NCBI GenBank assembly: GCA_036924085.1
Contig: JAVGWX010000011.1
Coordinates: 34,594,386-34,658,385 of the forward strand
Direction of reading: 5' to 3'
DNA length: 64,000 bases
Source: Ariolimax columbianus
Lineage: Eukaryota; Mollusca; Gastropoda; Stylommatophora; Arionidae
The notes under the pieces: generated by a model
Databases searched by the model: none
What the model was told of the DNA's origin: nothing
The model's input: only the letters and a program-made list of their open reading frames with translations
Position numbers and translations under genes: made by a program
Part shown: piece by piece, positions 31,105 to 41,159 of the stretch
Position numbering within the stretch: the first letter of the stretch is position 1
Layout: the number at the start of each line of letters is the position of its first letter

Positions 31105-31475
31105 ATGCGATGTGTGGGCTGGAGCAGATTCACCACGACAATGCCCCAGCCCACGCAGCGCATCTCATTATAGATTTTTGGCTAAGCACAGCATTGGACA
31201 GGTTTGGCTCCCTGTGACATTTAACTCTTTCCAGGACTCGAGGTGCATTTAAAGTGACAAGATTTCAGAACATAAAGGAAACCAAGAAAAATGTGACGAA
31301 ATGTCTGAATGAGATTCCCAAAAATGACTTCTAGAAACACTTACAACAGTAGCAGTACTACTGAGAGAAATGCTTCAACTCAGAAGAAGCCCATTTGAAA
31401 TGGGATTAGGTTTTAACCTAAATAGGATATTTAGTTAGTATTTTTCCCAGCCTAAGGTCGGATACCTTTTGATTA
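31105..31475 (+). pseudogene. mariner-like transposase C-terminal relic
   Basis: The plus frame reads QIHHDNAPAHAAHLIIDFWL, then FKVTRFQNIKETKKNVTKCL and NEIPKNDF, followed by a broken QYY-EKCFNSEEAHLKW. HHDNAPAH is the hallmark second catalytic-Asp block of mariner transposases. The N-terminal two-thirds are missing. Confidence 0.88.
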
Positions 31476-31489
31476 GCCTTTGTAGTCAT

Positions 31490-31668
31490 CTCCTTCTTCT
31501 TCTGCTGCGTTCGTTCTCAATCTCCCACTACCATGCCTTGAACAGGGCTTTGCAAGTAGCAGGATGTAGTCCGTAGAACGGAATGCGTTGTGTCGCTAGT
31601 TTGCAGCTTGACTGCGATATTTGCACGTTACGGTCCGACACATCCGTCTTCAGCAGCCTTCACGCTCA
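31490..31668 (-). mobile_element. SINE-A long-type copy (reverse)
   Basis: On plus, ccttcttcttctgctgcgtt, cgttctcaatctcccactac, cagggctttgcaagtagcag, gatgtagtccg, gaatgcgttgtgtcgctagt, ttgcagcttgactgcgatat and cggtccgacacatccgtctt. It is one of the best preserved copies. Confidence 0.9.
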
Positions 31669-31859
31669 GATATCTGGGTCTTAAAAACCTTGTAATAACA
31701 GAAAATAGTGAGAAGCAAAAGAAGTTGAGGAAACCAGAGAAGATGTTAATGGGAAGGCTTAACAAATTAGAGTGGAAAACAGAGAGGGCACCTGCAGTCC
31801 TGAGATACTCAAAGGACATTGAGCGTGGAGGGAATCGGTTGCTCAAACATCACAATGGC

Positions 31860-32012
31860 ATGAAATCTGTTGTAAAACTATCACAAACAAAAACAGTAAA
31901 CTTAGTTCAGTAAAACTATTACAAACAAAAATGGTGACTTTAGTTCAGTAAAATTATCACAAACAAAAACAGCAAACTTAGTTCAGTAAAATTATCACAA
32001 ACAACAACAAAT
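31860..32012. repeat. ~40-bp minisatellite, about 4 copies
   Basis: The core atcacaaacaaaaacagtaa, acttagttcagtaaaa recurs at 31876, 31915, 31953 and 31992 with substitutions. Confidence 0.85.
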
Positions 32013-32164
32013 TTTGTTCAATGTGCAGTTATCATTTTAGCATTCTTCTGGCAAGATGTTTGGAGCGCTATTTCAGCTTTCAAGAGTTAAGATAGAACAA
32101 AACACATGAACAAAGCCAGAACTCTGAAAGCTCCAAACTTATGACATGAGTTGCCACCTTACTT

Positions 32165-32615
32165 GAATCCTGGTATTCAATCAGGCACGTCTATCTGATG
32201 CCAGGTAGCCAGAAGCAGTTTGAATCCATGGCTGTCCTTCGTTTTGGAGTACCATGATGATCCAAAGGTGTGGTGCAGATCCTCTCTCCATCTAGTTAGT
32301 GGGCAACTGCACAGAACAGGCGGTTGCAGTTGTGTAGCCACCAGAAAGACACCCTCTTCATTCATATATCCTCAGTTATGCGGAACACATTGCCGGCCCA
32401 TCTGTATTTTTTGATTGACGCAGCGTTTGGTCGCAGATGTTGTTATTTCGGATGTGGTCATTAGGGAAAAATTCAGGACTTCTATGCTCCATTGCTCTTT
32501 TGGTAATACGAAACTTCTCCCAATCTGATTTGCGTAGACTCCAAACTTCAACCCATATACCAGTGCCATTGCTGGGATAACCATACCAGTGAAGATGTGA
32601 AGCTCTGGAAGGCTT
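32165..32615 (-). pseudogene. LINE C-terminal relic
   Basis: Minus frames read FVLPKEQWSIEVLNFSLMTT, SATKRCVNQKIQMGRQCV, LTRWREDLHHTFGSSWYSKT, KDSHGFKLLLATWHQIDVPD and a stop. A W-DD(L)...W.....-LLATWH end resembles LINE C-termini. The clade is unclear. Confidence 0.55.
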
Positions 32616-32689
32616 ACCTGAACTTATCCAAACACCCCTAGATTTGCCAACCAACTTCTCACATCCCATGAAGTCAGAATAGTTATACA

Positions 32690-33240
32690 ATGGATCCCTG
32701 GTCACTCAAATACACCCGGCAATGACAAGGCAGACAGACTGACTAAGAAAGGATAAAGTCAAGAACAACACACCAACAACTCTACAGACAGTCAAACAAC
32801 TATAGAAGACTGTGAACAAACAGCCTTGGCTGAATAGATGGGCAATGGAAAATACTGGGAGAGAGATCTACAAATAGATGGCCATCCCAAATACAACATC
32901 AACCTCCTGAAAAGGAGAGACCAAAGCACCATTTTCTGACTTTGCTCTCAACACAAACAACTTAACAGTCACTTGAACAGAATCCAACCAGAACATACTC
33001 CAAAGTGCCGACTGTGCACACATCCCGATGAAACTGTTGAGCATCATCTTTTTGAATGTCCGGCGCTTGCCAGTGTTAGGAAAGAGCTTTTTCCTCCAAG
33101 GCCAGACAAATGGAACACTTTGTGCGGAACTAAACAACAGCTTACAAACACTTGCAGATACCACTATATGGCATTGGGTCAAAGGGCAAGAGCCCATAGG
33201 CAGCTGGATCAATAACAAACCAACCAAACCATTGAAGATG
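32690..33240 (+). pseudogene. I/R1-type LINE RNase H and zinc-motif relic
   Basis: Decayed frames read IQW(I)PGHSNTPGNDKADRLT, then LNSHLNRIQPEHTPKCRLCT and HPDETVEHHLFECPALASVR. That is the end of an RNase H domain (the GHS--PGN--AD block) plus a C--C...H....C zinc-like motif. It is distinct from the 13-kb LINE. Confidence 0.78.
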
Positions 33241-33396
33241 TGAGCCCTGACCTTGATACTCGTCATCTACTTGAGTATCGGTTTAATGCGGTTGAAGCTG
33301 GGTTAATCTGTCGCTGTCTTGTGTGAGTTATCATCAACATAAAAAGAGAAAAAAAGCTCTGTCACTAAAATAACACAAACACTTGTCCCTACTTAC

Positions 33397-33640
33397 TGGC
33401 AATATCTCGGAACTCAGTGGTGTGAAGACTCACTTCAGTGTTAAGGCTGTATTTTGGATGAATGCTAGGCAGCACCCTGGATACATTGCCCATGTCCGTG
33501 GATCCTCCCTGTTTTAATAACTTGTTCTGATCATGCTCAAACTCAATGCCAATGCATTCTCCATTTTCCACATACAAGGCAGCAAGAGTCTCATTACTCA
33601 TGAGTGAGTCATAAGCTTTTGGATCAAAGTTGTACGTCAC
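33397..33640 (-). CDS. PM20D2: PM20D2-like exon with GGSTDMGNVS and final metal-ligand His
   Basis: Acceptor TCATTGTAG (AG at 33642-33641) opens in phase 0 with VTYNFDPKAYDSLMSNET. The exon returns to the catalytic domain: the GGSTDMGNVS loop, the IHPKYSL strand, and LHTTEFRDIA, whose His is the expected last metal ligand. The donor is GCCA|GTAAGT in phase 1. The exon encodes residues 193-273. Its acceptor directly abuts a 45-bp minisatellite (33641-34068) whose units repeat the acceptor sequence. Confidence 0.92.
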
Positions 33641-34068
33641 CTACAATGAAAATCAAGAAAATGGATGTCAACTTGAGGGATCAGCCACTACAATCTATCA
33701 AGAAAATGAATATCGTCTTGAGGGATCAGCCACTACAATCTATCAAGAAAACGAATATCGTCTTGTGGGATCAGCCACTACAATCTATCAAGAAAACGAA
33801 TATCGACTTGAGGGATCAGCCACTACAATCTATCAAGAAAACGAATATCGACTTGAGGGATCAGCCACTACAATCTATCAAGAAAACGAATATCGACTTG
33901 AGGGATCAGCCACTACAATCTATCAAGAAAACGAATATCGTCTTGTGGGATCAGCCACTACAATCTATCAAGAAAACGAATATCGACTTGAGGGATCAGC
34001 CACTACAATCTATCAAGAAAACGAATATCGACTTGAGGGATCAGCCACTAAAATCTATCAAGAAAATG
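33641..34068. repeat. 45-bp minisatellite whose units copy the splice acceptor of the adjacent exon
   Basis: The first unit (33641-33687, diverged) starts ctacaatgaaaatcaagaaa and contains the true acceptor. Units of 45 bp then start at 33688, 33733, 33778, 33823, 33868, 33913, 33958 and 34003, with a partial one at 34048. Each reads ctacaatctatcaagaaaa, cgaatatcgacttgagggat, cagcca. Minus, each presents TTTTCTTGATAGATTGTAG, a pyrimidine stretch plus AG like the real site. The plus frames of 158 and 214 codons are by-products of a 15-codon period. Confidence 0.95.
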
Positions 34069-34084
34069 TTATTATTCTAGAGAA

Positions 34085-34305
34085 TGCTTTAGATCAATCA
34101 ATCAAAACCATTTTACTCTCTGCAGAGCATAGATCCTCAACGAATGCTTGCAATGACTTCCTGTCAAGCGCCATCATTTCCAGCTCCTCCTGTGTATCTC
34201 CTGCCGTTTTTAGGTTTGTCTCGACATCCCTTCTCCATGAGTGTTTAGGTCTGTCCCTATTTCTCTTTCTTTGAGGATTCCAGAACAGTGACTGCCTTGT
34301 AATGC
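34085..34305 (-). pseudogene. RTE-like LINE C-terminal relic
   Basis: The minus frame reads TRQSLFWNPQRKRNRDRPKH, SWRRDVETNLKTAGDTQEEL and LQAFVEDLCSAES. This is the GKRKRGRPxxTWRR C-terminus of a common RTE-type family, also seen at 40085 and 52570. Confidence 0.8.
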
Positions 34306-34309
34306 ATGT

Positions 34310-34508
34310 CTTATCATAATATCATCAGTGCTACTCAAGTAATAAATTATTTCCACATGTTATTTTAAATCAATGCTACTCAAATGTTATATTATATTTA
34401 CTTGTATTGTAGATCAGTGGTATTCAAATATTATATTATTTCTACATGTTATTTTAGATCAGTGCTACTTAAATATTATATTATATTTACTTGTTATTTT
34501 AGATCAGT
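34310..34508. repeat. ~45-bp minisatellite, left part (interrupted by SINE-C)
   Basis: Units read agatcagtgctactcaaata, ttatattatttctacatgtt, atttt, about four copies with variation. It is split by the SINE at 34509. Confidence 0.88.
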
Positions 34509-34752
34509 GCAGGGGACTGCGTGGCCTAGTGGTTAAGTGGAACGGCTCAAAACCCGAATGTGCTGGGTTTGATCCCCATCATAGCACCGGCCGTTACTCT
34601 GGGGAAGCAAACCCTTAGAAAATGCAGGAGGAAGCAGACCTTTACATAAAATGCATGCTGAAGTCGGATTTACTGGGCCGACAGGCGCAAAATAAAAACA
34701 CAGTGCAACGCACACCGCCTTTGGGGATTAGAAAAATAAGGCGAACGCAAAA
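34509..34752 (+). mobile_element. tRNA-derived SINE-C copy inserted in a minisatellite
   Basis: The A-box-like tggcctagtggttaagtgga and B-box-like gggtttgatcccc head a body with cggccgttactctggggaag, aaacccttagaaaatgcagg and atgcatgctgaagtcggat, and an A-rich tail. The repeat phase resumes after it (aatcagcgctac against atcagtgctac), so the host was already tandem. Confidence 0.9.
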
Positions 34753-34860
34753 ACAAAACAAAAAAATCAGCGCTACTAAAATATTATATTATTTCTTCAT
34801 GTTATTTTAGGTCAGTGTTACTTAAATATTATATTATATCTACTTGTTATTTTCTCTTTA
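34753..34860. repeat. ~45-bp minisatellite, right part
   Basis: About two further units of the array at 34310 follow the SINE (atcagcgctactaaaatatt, then gtcagtgttacttaaatatt). Confidence 0.85.
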
Positions 34861-34929
34861 TTTTCTATTTCAGTATCTATTTTAAGTCTTTCATTTAGGA
34901 ATATTTATTTACTTCTGGGTGCATTTATT

Positions 34930-35056
34930 TTATGTAAAACTCCTGCACAGCATCATGTACCTGAGACTTATTAATCTTCAGTCAAGTTTTACAGATGTAA
35001 AACTCCTGCCCAGTATCATATACCTGAGACCTATTAATCTGTAGTGATGTTTTGCT
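34930..35056. repeat. ~62-bp direct duplication
   Basis: The block gtaaaactcctgcacagcat, catgtacctgagacttatta, atcttcagtcaagttttaca is present twice with about ten differences. Confidence 0.8.
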
Positions 35057-35059
35057 GAT

Positions 35060-36460
35060 ACTGCTGTGAGGAGAGCAGTATGGCAAAGTGACTAGTGACA
35101 TGACTCAATACTCAAACCATATCAAGTACCTGGATAAGGCAGATATTGGAAATCTGGTAAAGGAGTTCAATGCCACTATAGATAAGGCATGTGTCCGAGG
35201 ACTGCCTCTATGGCTATCTATGTCCACTTCCTAAGTCTGGCAAACAAGGCAGCTTCTCAGTAGTTAATGAATAATTAATGTACCCGAATGTCTACGACAA
35301 ATTGCTTGAGAAAATATTGACCAGAAAAATAATGTCCCATCTATAACATGACCACCTTCTACCTGATACACTGGGAAGCTACAGACCACCATTTGAGACC
35401 TGGAGTAATGCTGAGGCATTTACATATGATTTGTATGATGCTGGAGTCGGGGTCCGCTATGGCCTGGGCGGTGAATTGCTCAGTCTGGGTAGACTGCGGG
35501 CAGGGGCAAGGGTGCAGGTTGAGACCATGTGTGGGCTTCACTTTGCTGATGGATGCGCTCTCTGCGCCCATTCAGAGACTGGGATGCAGTGTGCTGTTGA
35601 CATGTTTACAGAGGCTTTCGTTAGCTTTGGTCTCGTGGTCTCTGCCGGTGGGGCTGGGGTACTGTGCTGGGTGGCATCAGGGCTGAGTACAGTGAGACAT
35701 CTATTGTTATCTGTGGTCAGAGGCTAGAGTCGGTGAGGCACTTTGCATGCCTTGGCGGTGCACTTTTCAGGGCAGTCCATGTTGATGAGGAGGCGGACAC
35801 AAGAGTGGCCAGTGCATGTGTGGTGTTTGGAGGGCTGGGATCCTTGGTTTGGAACCGGAGAGGAGTTGAACTTGTAACCAGATTTGGGGTTTGTACTGCG
35901 GTCATTCTGCCGGCTCTTTTGTGTCCCTGTGAGGCTTGGACTGTGTGCGGTCTACGTGCAAAGAGGTTTGACCATTTTCATCTGGGTTGCTTGGGGAAAC
36001 TGCTGAACATGAGTGGCAGGATGGGATTGCAGATGTGGGGGTTATTTCGTGGGCTGGCATGGCAGATGTCCAGTCGGCTCTATGTGGGTCGCAGCTTGGC
36101 TGGACTGGCTATGTTGTCTGCATGTCACATGAGCGGCTTCCAGAGAGGATATTCTATGGCGAGCTTGGTTCGGATGGATGAACTCGCGGTGACCAAATGA
36201 GAATATACGGGGACGCTCTGAGGGCCTTACTGGGGAGCTGTGACATTGACACTGATGGTTGGGAGAGTATTGCTGCTGATCGCTCTGTCTGGCGTAGTGG
36301 GGTCTCCTCTGGCACGGCACGTATGGAGCAGACGGGAATCACACAGGCTGCGCGAAGAGCGGGCGAGGGGTTGCCTCTGTCTGGCAGTCAGACAGTGCTT
36401 CTCTGCCCTCGGTGTGACAGACGCTTCCGTCTCAGATTGGTTGGATAAGCTATCTACAAA
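35060..36460 (+). pseudogene. LINE RT-to-C-terminus relic (GC-rich)
   Basis: In order: YDKLLEKILTRKIMSHL, LHFADGCALCAHSETGMQCA, VDMFTEAFVSFGLVVSAGG, ESVRHFACLGGALF, DEEADTRVASACVVFGGLGS, TRFGVCTAVILPALL, CEAWTV, HLGCLGKLLNMSG, then DALRALLGSCDIDTDGWESI, AADRSVWRSGV and CPRCDRRFRLR. A degraded YADD (FADG), post-RT segment and C-terminal zinc finger are typical of a widespread L1/RTE-like family. The 35390-36450 part is more GC-rich than its surroundings and fairly open, but the catalytic Asp is lost. Confidence 0.82.
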
Positions 36461-36706
36461 CCCACTCTAAGATTGACAGATGACAATGTGGTTCTCTTCG
36501 GAAACGATGGACAAACAACAATGACGGCTTCCAGTTCAGGCAAGAAACATTTGTATGGCTTTTGTGGCTCTAGTTCTTTTGCTTGTCTCTCTTCAATCTT
36601 TGCAAGCATTTTGGTCGTCATCAATTGTTTGTGTTTCTTTTTACAATAACTTTTCTTGCATGTTATTTTCCAGAAAAATTGTAACTGTTCCCATTTTTCA
36701 TCCATC

Positions 36707-37045
36707 GCGGCCTTGAAGTCTAGCTATTCCCAAGCATGATGCTGAACTCATTTTTTATCTATCGTGGCCTTGAAGTCTAGCTATTCCCAAGCATGATGCT
36801 GAACTCATTTTTCATCCATCGCGGCCTTGAAGTCTAGCTATTCCCAAGCATGATGCTGGACTCATTTTTCATCCATCGCGGCCTTGAAGTCTAGCTATTC
36901 CCAAGCATGATGCTGAACTCATTTTTCATCCATCGCGGCCTTGAAGTCTAGCTATTCCCAAGCATGATGCTGAACCCATTTTTCATCCATCGCGGCCTTG
37001 AAGTCTAGCTATTCCCAAGCATGATGCTGAACTCATTTTTCTTCT
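36707..37045. repeat. 57-bp minisatellite, 6 copies
   Basis: Six units start gcggccttgaagtctagcta, continue ttcccaagcatgatgctgaa, and end ctcatttttcatccatc, with single-base variants only. The last is cut at about 37040. Confidence 0.96.
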
Positions 37046-37466
37046 CCTTTCCTTTAAGATATCCTACATTATAGAGAGGCCTGTTCTTATAGACTTTAGC
37101 TGTTCTGTTCTTTCGCAGTTTAAACTTAACTTTGGCCCATCACCAGATTGTAGTCTGTGGATCCTGACAGACTTAACTTTGGCTCATCACCAGACTATGG
37201 TCTGTAGACCATGATATCCTGCAATAATTGACTAAATTTCTTATTTATACAGATGTGGTTAATCTGGTTTTATGTTACATGATCTGAGGATATCCATGTT
37301 GTCTTATGGATCTTATTTTTGCATAGGCCGATCAGAATCAAGTGGCAGGACAAAGGGCCTAACTCTGAAATTCTTAGTAATACTAACATGTTGAGCATAC
37401 ATACACTTCTGAAATTAGGACATGTTTTTCGCATACCAGAAAAACGCTTCCCCAAGCAGCTGTGAG
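37046..37466. other. No gene; one ~50-bp imperfect duplication
   Basis: cttaactttggcccatcacc ... agtctgtgg at 37128 recurs as cttaactttggctcatcacc ... ggtctgtag at 37171. Nothing else was recognised. Confidence 0.45.
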
Positions 37467-37712
37467 GGAGCCGCGTAGTGCAGTGGTTAGCAAGCTGGCT
37501 TCGCATCTGAGTGGTCCTGGGTTCATTCCCCAGTTGGTGCGAAACTGTTTTTTCAGACAGCAACGGACCTGGGTCGACCCAATCGACCCCTTAAATGGGT
37601 ACCTGTTCAGTACAGGAAGTAAAAGCAGCGAGGGAGAGGAGATGGCTACCACCCTCATATAGCCGAGCCTTTGAAATGTGAGATCGCTAACACCTCACAC
37701 CCCTACAGAAGT
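37467..37712 (+). mobile_element. tRNA-derived SINE-E
   Basis: Head ccgcgtagtgcagtggttag (A-box-like), then a B-box-like gggttcattcccc. The body holds cagcaacggacctgggtcga, ccccttaaatgggtacctgt, aggaagtaaaagcagcgagg and cctcatatagccgagccttt. It is the only copy in the window. A retroposed tRNA-like element is inferred from these promoter boxes. Confidence 0.75.
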
Positions 37713-37924
37713 AATGCTATGGGTCAATTTTTTTACAAGGAGCTGTTATTTGGTTCGCTCATAGCAGGCAGATGCTCCCCAGGGGGAAGGTAGAAGAAAT
37801 GCTACAGACTCCTTGAAAATTTCTTTGAAGATTGTTGTCACCTCCTGGGAGATGCTTGCACAAAACTGTACCACCTGGCATGCTAGTATCATCGATGGTG
37901 CTCAAATTGCAGAGAGTATAGCCA

Positions 37925-38175
37925 TCACGGAGGCTCAGTGAAAGTTATGTCCGCAAAAGCAGCATGCACGACATTTCCAGAGCTGGCTCACCACATGTGT
38001 GCCCTGAATGTGGCAGGATATGCCTTTCCAGGATTTGTCGCTACAGCCATCAGAGAACACATTTTGCAGCAATAAGAATATTAAAGAAACTTGCTGACAG
38101 CATTACAAAGCAGCCTCTGCTCTGGGGTCCCTGGGGCAGGAGAGGTGGAGTCAGACCGGGCACATTTGGATAGGA
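37925..38175 (+). pseudogene. LINE C-terminal zinc-finger relic
   Basis: The frame reads HDISRAGSPHVCPECGRICL then SRICRYSHQRTH. A CPECGR-x(9)-SHQRTH finger is the usual C-terminal end of the LINE family seen at 35060. It is short and isolated. Confidence 0.72.
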
Positions 38176-38242
38176 TAAAGGAAACACAGAGAATGTGGAC
38201 AGAGCTAGACCTGTGCTTCACAGGGAGCTGCAAAGTTTTAAT

Positions 38243-38440
38243 TGATTAATTTTTTTTGTTTTTTACGTTCGCCTTATTTCTCTAATCCCAAAGGCGGTGT
38301 GCGTTGCACTATGGTTTTTATTTTGCCTGTCAGCCCAGTGCATCCAACTTCAGCATGCATTTTATGTAAGGGTCTGCTTCCTCCTGCATTTTCTAAGGGT
38401 TTGATTCCCCGGGGTAACGGCCAGTGCTGTCATGGGGATT
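38243..38440 (-). mobile_element. tRNA-derived SINE-C (reverse), first of a tandem pair
   Basis: On plus: poly-T, cgttcgccttatttctctaa, aaaggcggtgtgcgttgcac, ttcagcatgcattttatgta, gggtttgattccccggggta. The tRNA-like head is truncated where the second copy begins. Confidence 0.88.
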
Positions 38441-38449
38441 GTGTGTGTG

Positions 38450-38703
38450 TGTTGTTTTTTTTTTGTTGCGTTCGCCTTATTTCTCTAACCCTCAAAAGTG
38501 GTGTGCATTGCACTGTGGTTTTTATTTTTGCGCCTGTCGGCCCAGTGCATCCGACTTCAGCATGTATTTTATGTAAGGGACTGCTTCCTCCTACATTTTC
38601 TAAGGGTTTGCTTCCTCGGGGTAACGACCGGTGCTGTGATGGGGATCAAACCAAGCACCTTCGGCTTGTGAGCCGTGCCACTTAACCACTAGGCCACTCC
38701 GTC
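38450..38703 (-). mobile_element. tRNA-derived SINE-C (reverse), second of a tandem pair
   Basis: Complete from the poly-T to the head: B-box complement ggggatcaaaccaagcacct and A-box complement cacttaaccactaggccact. It lies directly after the first copy in the same orientation. Confidence 0.9.
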
Positions 38704-38751
38704 ACCTTCTTGATTAATTGACTTATAGATTGATTGATGATTTAACAATTA

Positions 38752-39118
38752 TTCTAGGCAAAACATACTGATCAGACATGTTAGTCAGGATCAGGCAAAA
38801 CATACTGATCAGACATGTTAGTCAGGGTCAGGCAAAACATACTGATCAGACATGTTAGTCAGGGTCAGGCAGAACATACTGGCCAAGACCCACATCTCTG
38901 TTTCCCCCTAACCCTCCCTAGAAATGGGCTGTTTTCAGGGCATCCTGGCTAACAAGGAGCGGAATCGACATGATCCCCGTAGTAGTAAGCTACACGCAGA
39001 TGAAGCCAAGCATAGCACAACTGCCTGGAGGACCTCGGTCCACCTGCAACTCGTCACTTAACGTCCTTTTCAGGGTGCACAAAAGAGTAAACCTACTCAT
39101 TGTGGGCATTCACAAACA
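38752..39118 (-). mobile_element. Element F copy (reverse)
   Basis: Three 37-bp monomers (aggcaaaacatactgatcag, acatgttagtcaggg), then the body aactggccaagaccc-like, tcctggctaacaaggagcgg, aatcgacatgatccccgtag, tgaagccaagcatagcacaa, ctgcctggaggacct and acaaaagagtaaacctactc, ending gtgggcattcacaaacaaca. The organisation matches 20265-20692. Confidence 0.88.
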
Positions 39119-39518
39119 ACAAACATGATCCTGGCAGTTATTTTTGTAATAGAAAAAAGTAGCTTGCATTCCAAAAAGTAGAGCGCTACTGGAGCCGGAA
39201 AGGGCAGCAAAGCGTAGCAACACTGTAACCTGCCAAGCATGTCATAAGAGGCAAACTGAGGAGAGTTGGGCATTCACCTGTAGAAACTTTAAGCCACAAA
39301 AACTTCAACAGGTATAGCCAGCTCAACATTTGATGGCTTGGCATGTTTGTTGGAAACCTGTGCTCAACATGGAGCTGTACAGGATTTGATTGATTGATTG
39401 ATTTGTTGATTGATTGGTTGATTGATTGGTTGATTATTTGATTTATTGATTGATTGATTGATTGCTTGGTTGATTGAATGGTTGATTAATTGGTTGATAC
39501 ACAAAATATCAGTAATAC
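39119..39518. other. Intron stretch with (GATT)n at its end
   Basis: Nothing recognised to 39385. From 39388 to 39500 a GATT/GGTT tetranucleotide tract ends about 20 bases from the donor of exon 39519-39673. Confidence 0.6.
39388..39500. repeat. (GATT)n microsatellite next to an exon donor
   Basis: Units gattgatt with ggttgatt and atttgatt variants, in the first bases of the intron downstream (minus) of exon 39519-39673. Confidence 0.92.
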
Positions 39519-39673
39519 TTTGCACCCAGTGGCTGCGGCTGCACCATCAAAGCAGCCACTAAGTCTCTTCTGAATGTCCTCAAGTTCAGCAGCAGATGGT
39601 GCTCTTGCATAATAAAGAAGCTCCGCAGTGTCAGGGATGATGTTGGGCTTGACCCCTCCGTTTGTTATCACAC
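39519..39673 (-). CDS. PM20D2: PM20D2-like exon, [10 protein letters not shown] segment
   Basis: Acceptor TTTGCAG (AG at 39675-39674) supplies two bases completing Gly, then [18 protein letters not shown], a hallmark of the M20D lid domain. [24 protein letters not shown] follows in the lid helices. The donor is TGCAAA|GTATTA in phase 0, a weaker match to the consensus (+5 is not G). The exon encodes residues 142-192 with no stop. Confidence 0.9.
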
Positions 39674-40084
39674 CTGCAAAATAGATAAAAAAAGCGACAA
39701 GATGATATACAAGGGGTGGTTGAGAAGATTTGCACTTTTTTGTTTGTTGGTATGTCCTTTTATCGACCAGTTATTCTGTTGGGATGGTTCTGAGGTACCG
39801 GTAGACCTCTTTTTTTGTCTTCACCATTTCAATTGTTGCCTTTTTTCTTCTTCTATTAAGTGGTTCTATGTTTGTGTCAATGTTGCATGCAGATGTTTAG
39901 CGTAAGATCAGAGTTTCTCAATCGTTTTCTCGTGGCTGCCCTTCTTTTTTTGCTGCGCTCCTCCCCCCGTGCAGAGAGAAAGGTAGCCATTTAAATGTTT
40001 TGTTTGTAAATTTATCAATGTAAATACAACATGCTTTATTTATAATTTGTATTCAATTCAATTCAAGCCTCGTCGCTCCTCTCG
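39674..40084. other. Intron, no feature recognised
   Basis: T-rich on plus; the 67-codon plus frame at 39702 has no motif. Confidence 0.45.
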
Positions 40085-41105
40085 GTGCATAGGCCATTGA
40101 CAACATCCCACCACCATACATGTCCTGGGCTGCTCTTTCTTCCTCTCTCCAGGTGTAAACATTTAATCTTAGTTGCTTCTCACATTCTCTTTTTCAAGTA
40201 TTTTTGGGTCTACATCTCTCTCTCTCCACTTGAGGATTCCATGTGAGAGCCTGTCCGGCTATGTTGGACGATGCCTTCCGTAGCGTATGTTCTATCCAGT
40301 CCCATTTTCTTTTCTTAATTTGTTGTTCTAGTAGATGTTGGATCCTTTCCCATAGGTGTACATTTCTCCCCGTGTCTTGCCACTTTATGCCCATTATCCT
40401 TCATAGGCATCTGCTAACGAAGAATTGGAGTCTTTGTTGGATGGCCTTTGTCGTTCTCCATGTTGTCTTCACTTCTTACATCAACACCGACTTTTAAAAT
40501 CTTGATTTCTCTGGACCTCCATATGTTGTTTAATGTCAGGAATGTCCCTCTTGCCTTTCCAATTCTAGTCCTGACAACTGCATCTGTACCTCCTGATGTG
40601 TCTGTTGTGCTGCCTAAATAGATAATGGTATCCACTTCTTCCAATGGCTATCCCTCCAGCATGATTGGTTCTTTGCTGTTAGTGTTGACTTTAAGGAGCT
40701 TGGTTTTCTTTATGTTGATATTCAACATGTTCTTTCACCCTTTCAAGTTTCTCTTGCATTTGATCATCTGATCATCTGCGTAGTCCAGGTCCTCCAATTG
40801 TGATAATAGTGCCTGTCCACTGAATATCAGTTCTTTCTACCTCAATTGATGTCTTCATTATCCAATCTATAGCCAACAAGAACAGGAAAGGTGAGAGCAG
40901 GCATCCCTGTCTCACTTCTGTTTGAACCCCAAAGCTGTCAGTCAGTGCGCCTTCATATACCACTCTACTGACTGTATCTTCATATACACAAAATACAAAT
41001 TTATGCTGTAGCTATTTGTCGATCACTGCAACTCTTGCGTTTGATGACTAGAAACAAACTTTTTTGATATCCGATTCTATTGTTGTGACGGATAACCAAA
41101 GATCA
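40085..41105 (-). pseudogene. RTE-like LINE relic, RT and C-terminus
   Basis: Minus frames in order: TDSFGVQTEVRQGCLLSPFL, FLLAIDWIMK, then MEEVDTIIYLGSTTDTSGGT, DAVVRTRIGKARGTFLTLNN, IWRSREIKI, then WERIQHLLEQQIKKRKWDWI and EHTLRKASSNIAGQALTWNP. These are RT box VRQGC--SP-LF, the YLG segment and the W-WIGHTLRK C-terminus. A second fragment lies at 44765/45222. Confidence 0.87.
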
Positions 41106-41159
41106 CCTCTGCCCATTATGTTAAGGTGATTTCGCAATTGGTTCAGTAAATAAATCACA

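Noticed and set aside
33604..34274. A 158- or 214-codon repeat protein with a 15-residue period
   Set aside because: It is antisense to and directly next to a splice acceptor; the 45-bp unit derives from intron sequence. No start context or non-repeat domain supports a protein.
9406..38703. tRNA genes at A/B-box-like sequences
   Set aside because: No acceptor-stem pairing or anticodon arm could be made out; the boxes sit at the heads of dispersed SINEs with tails and duplications.
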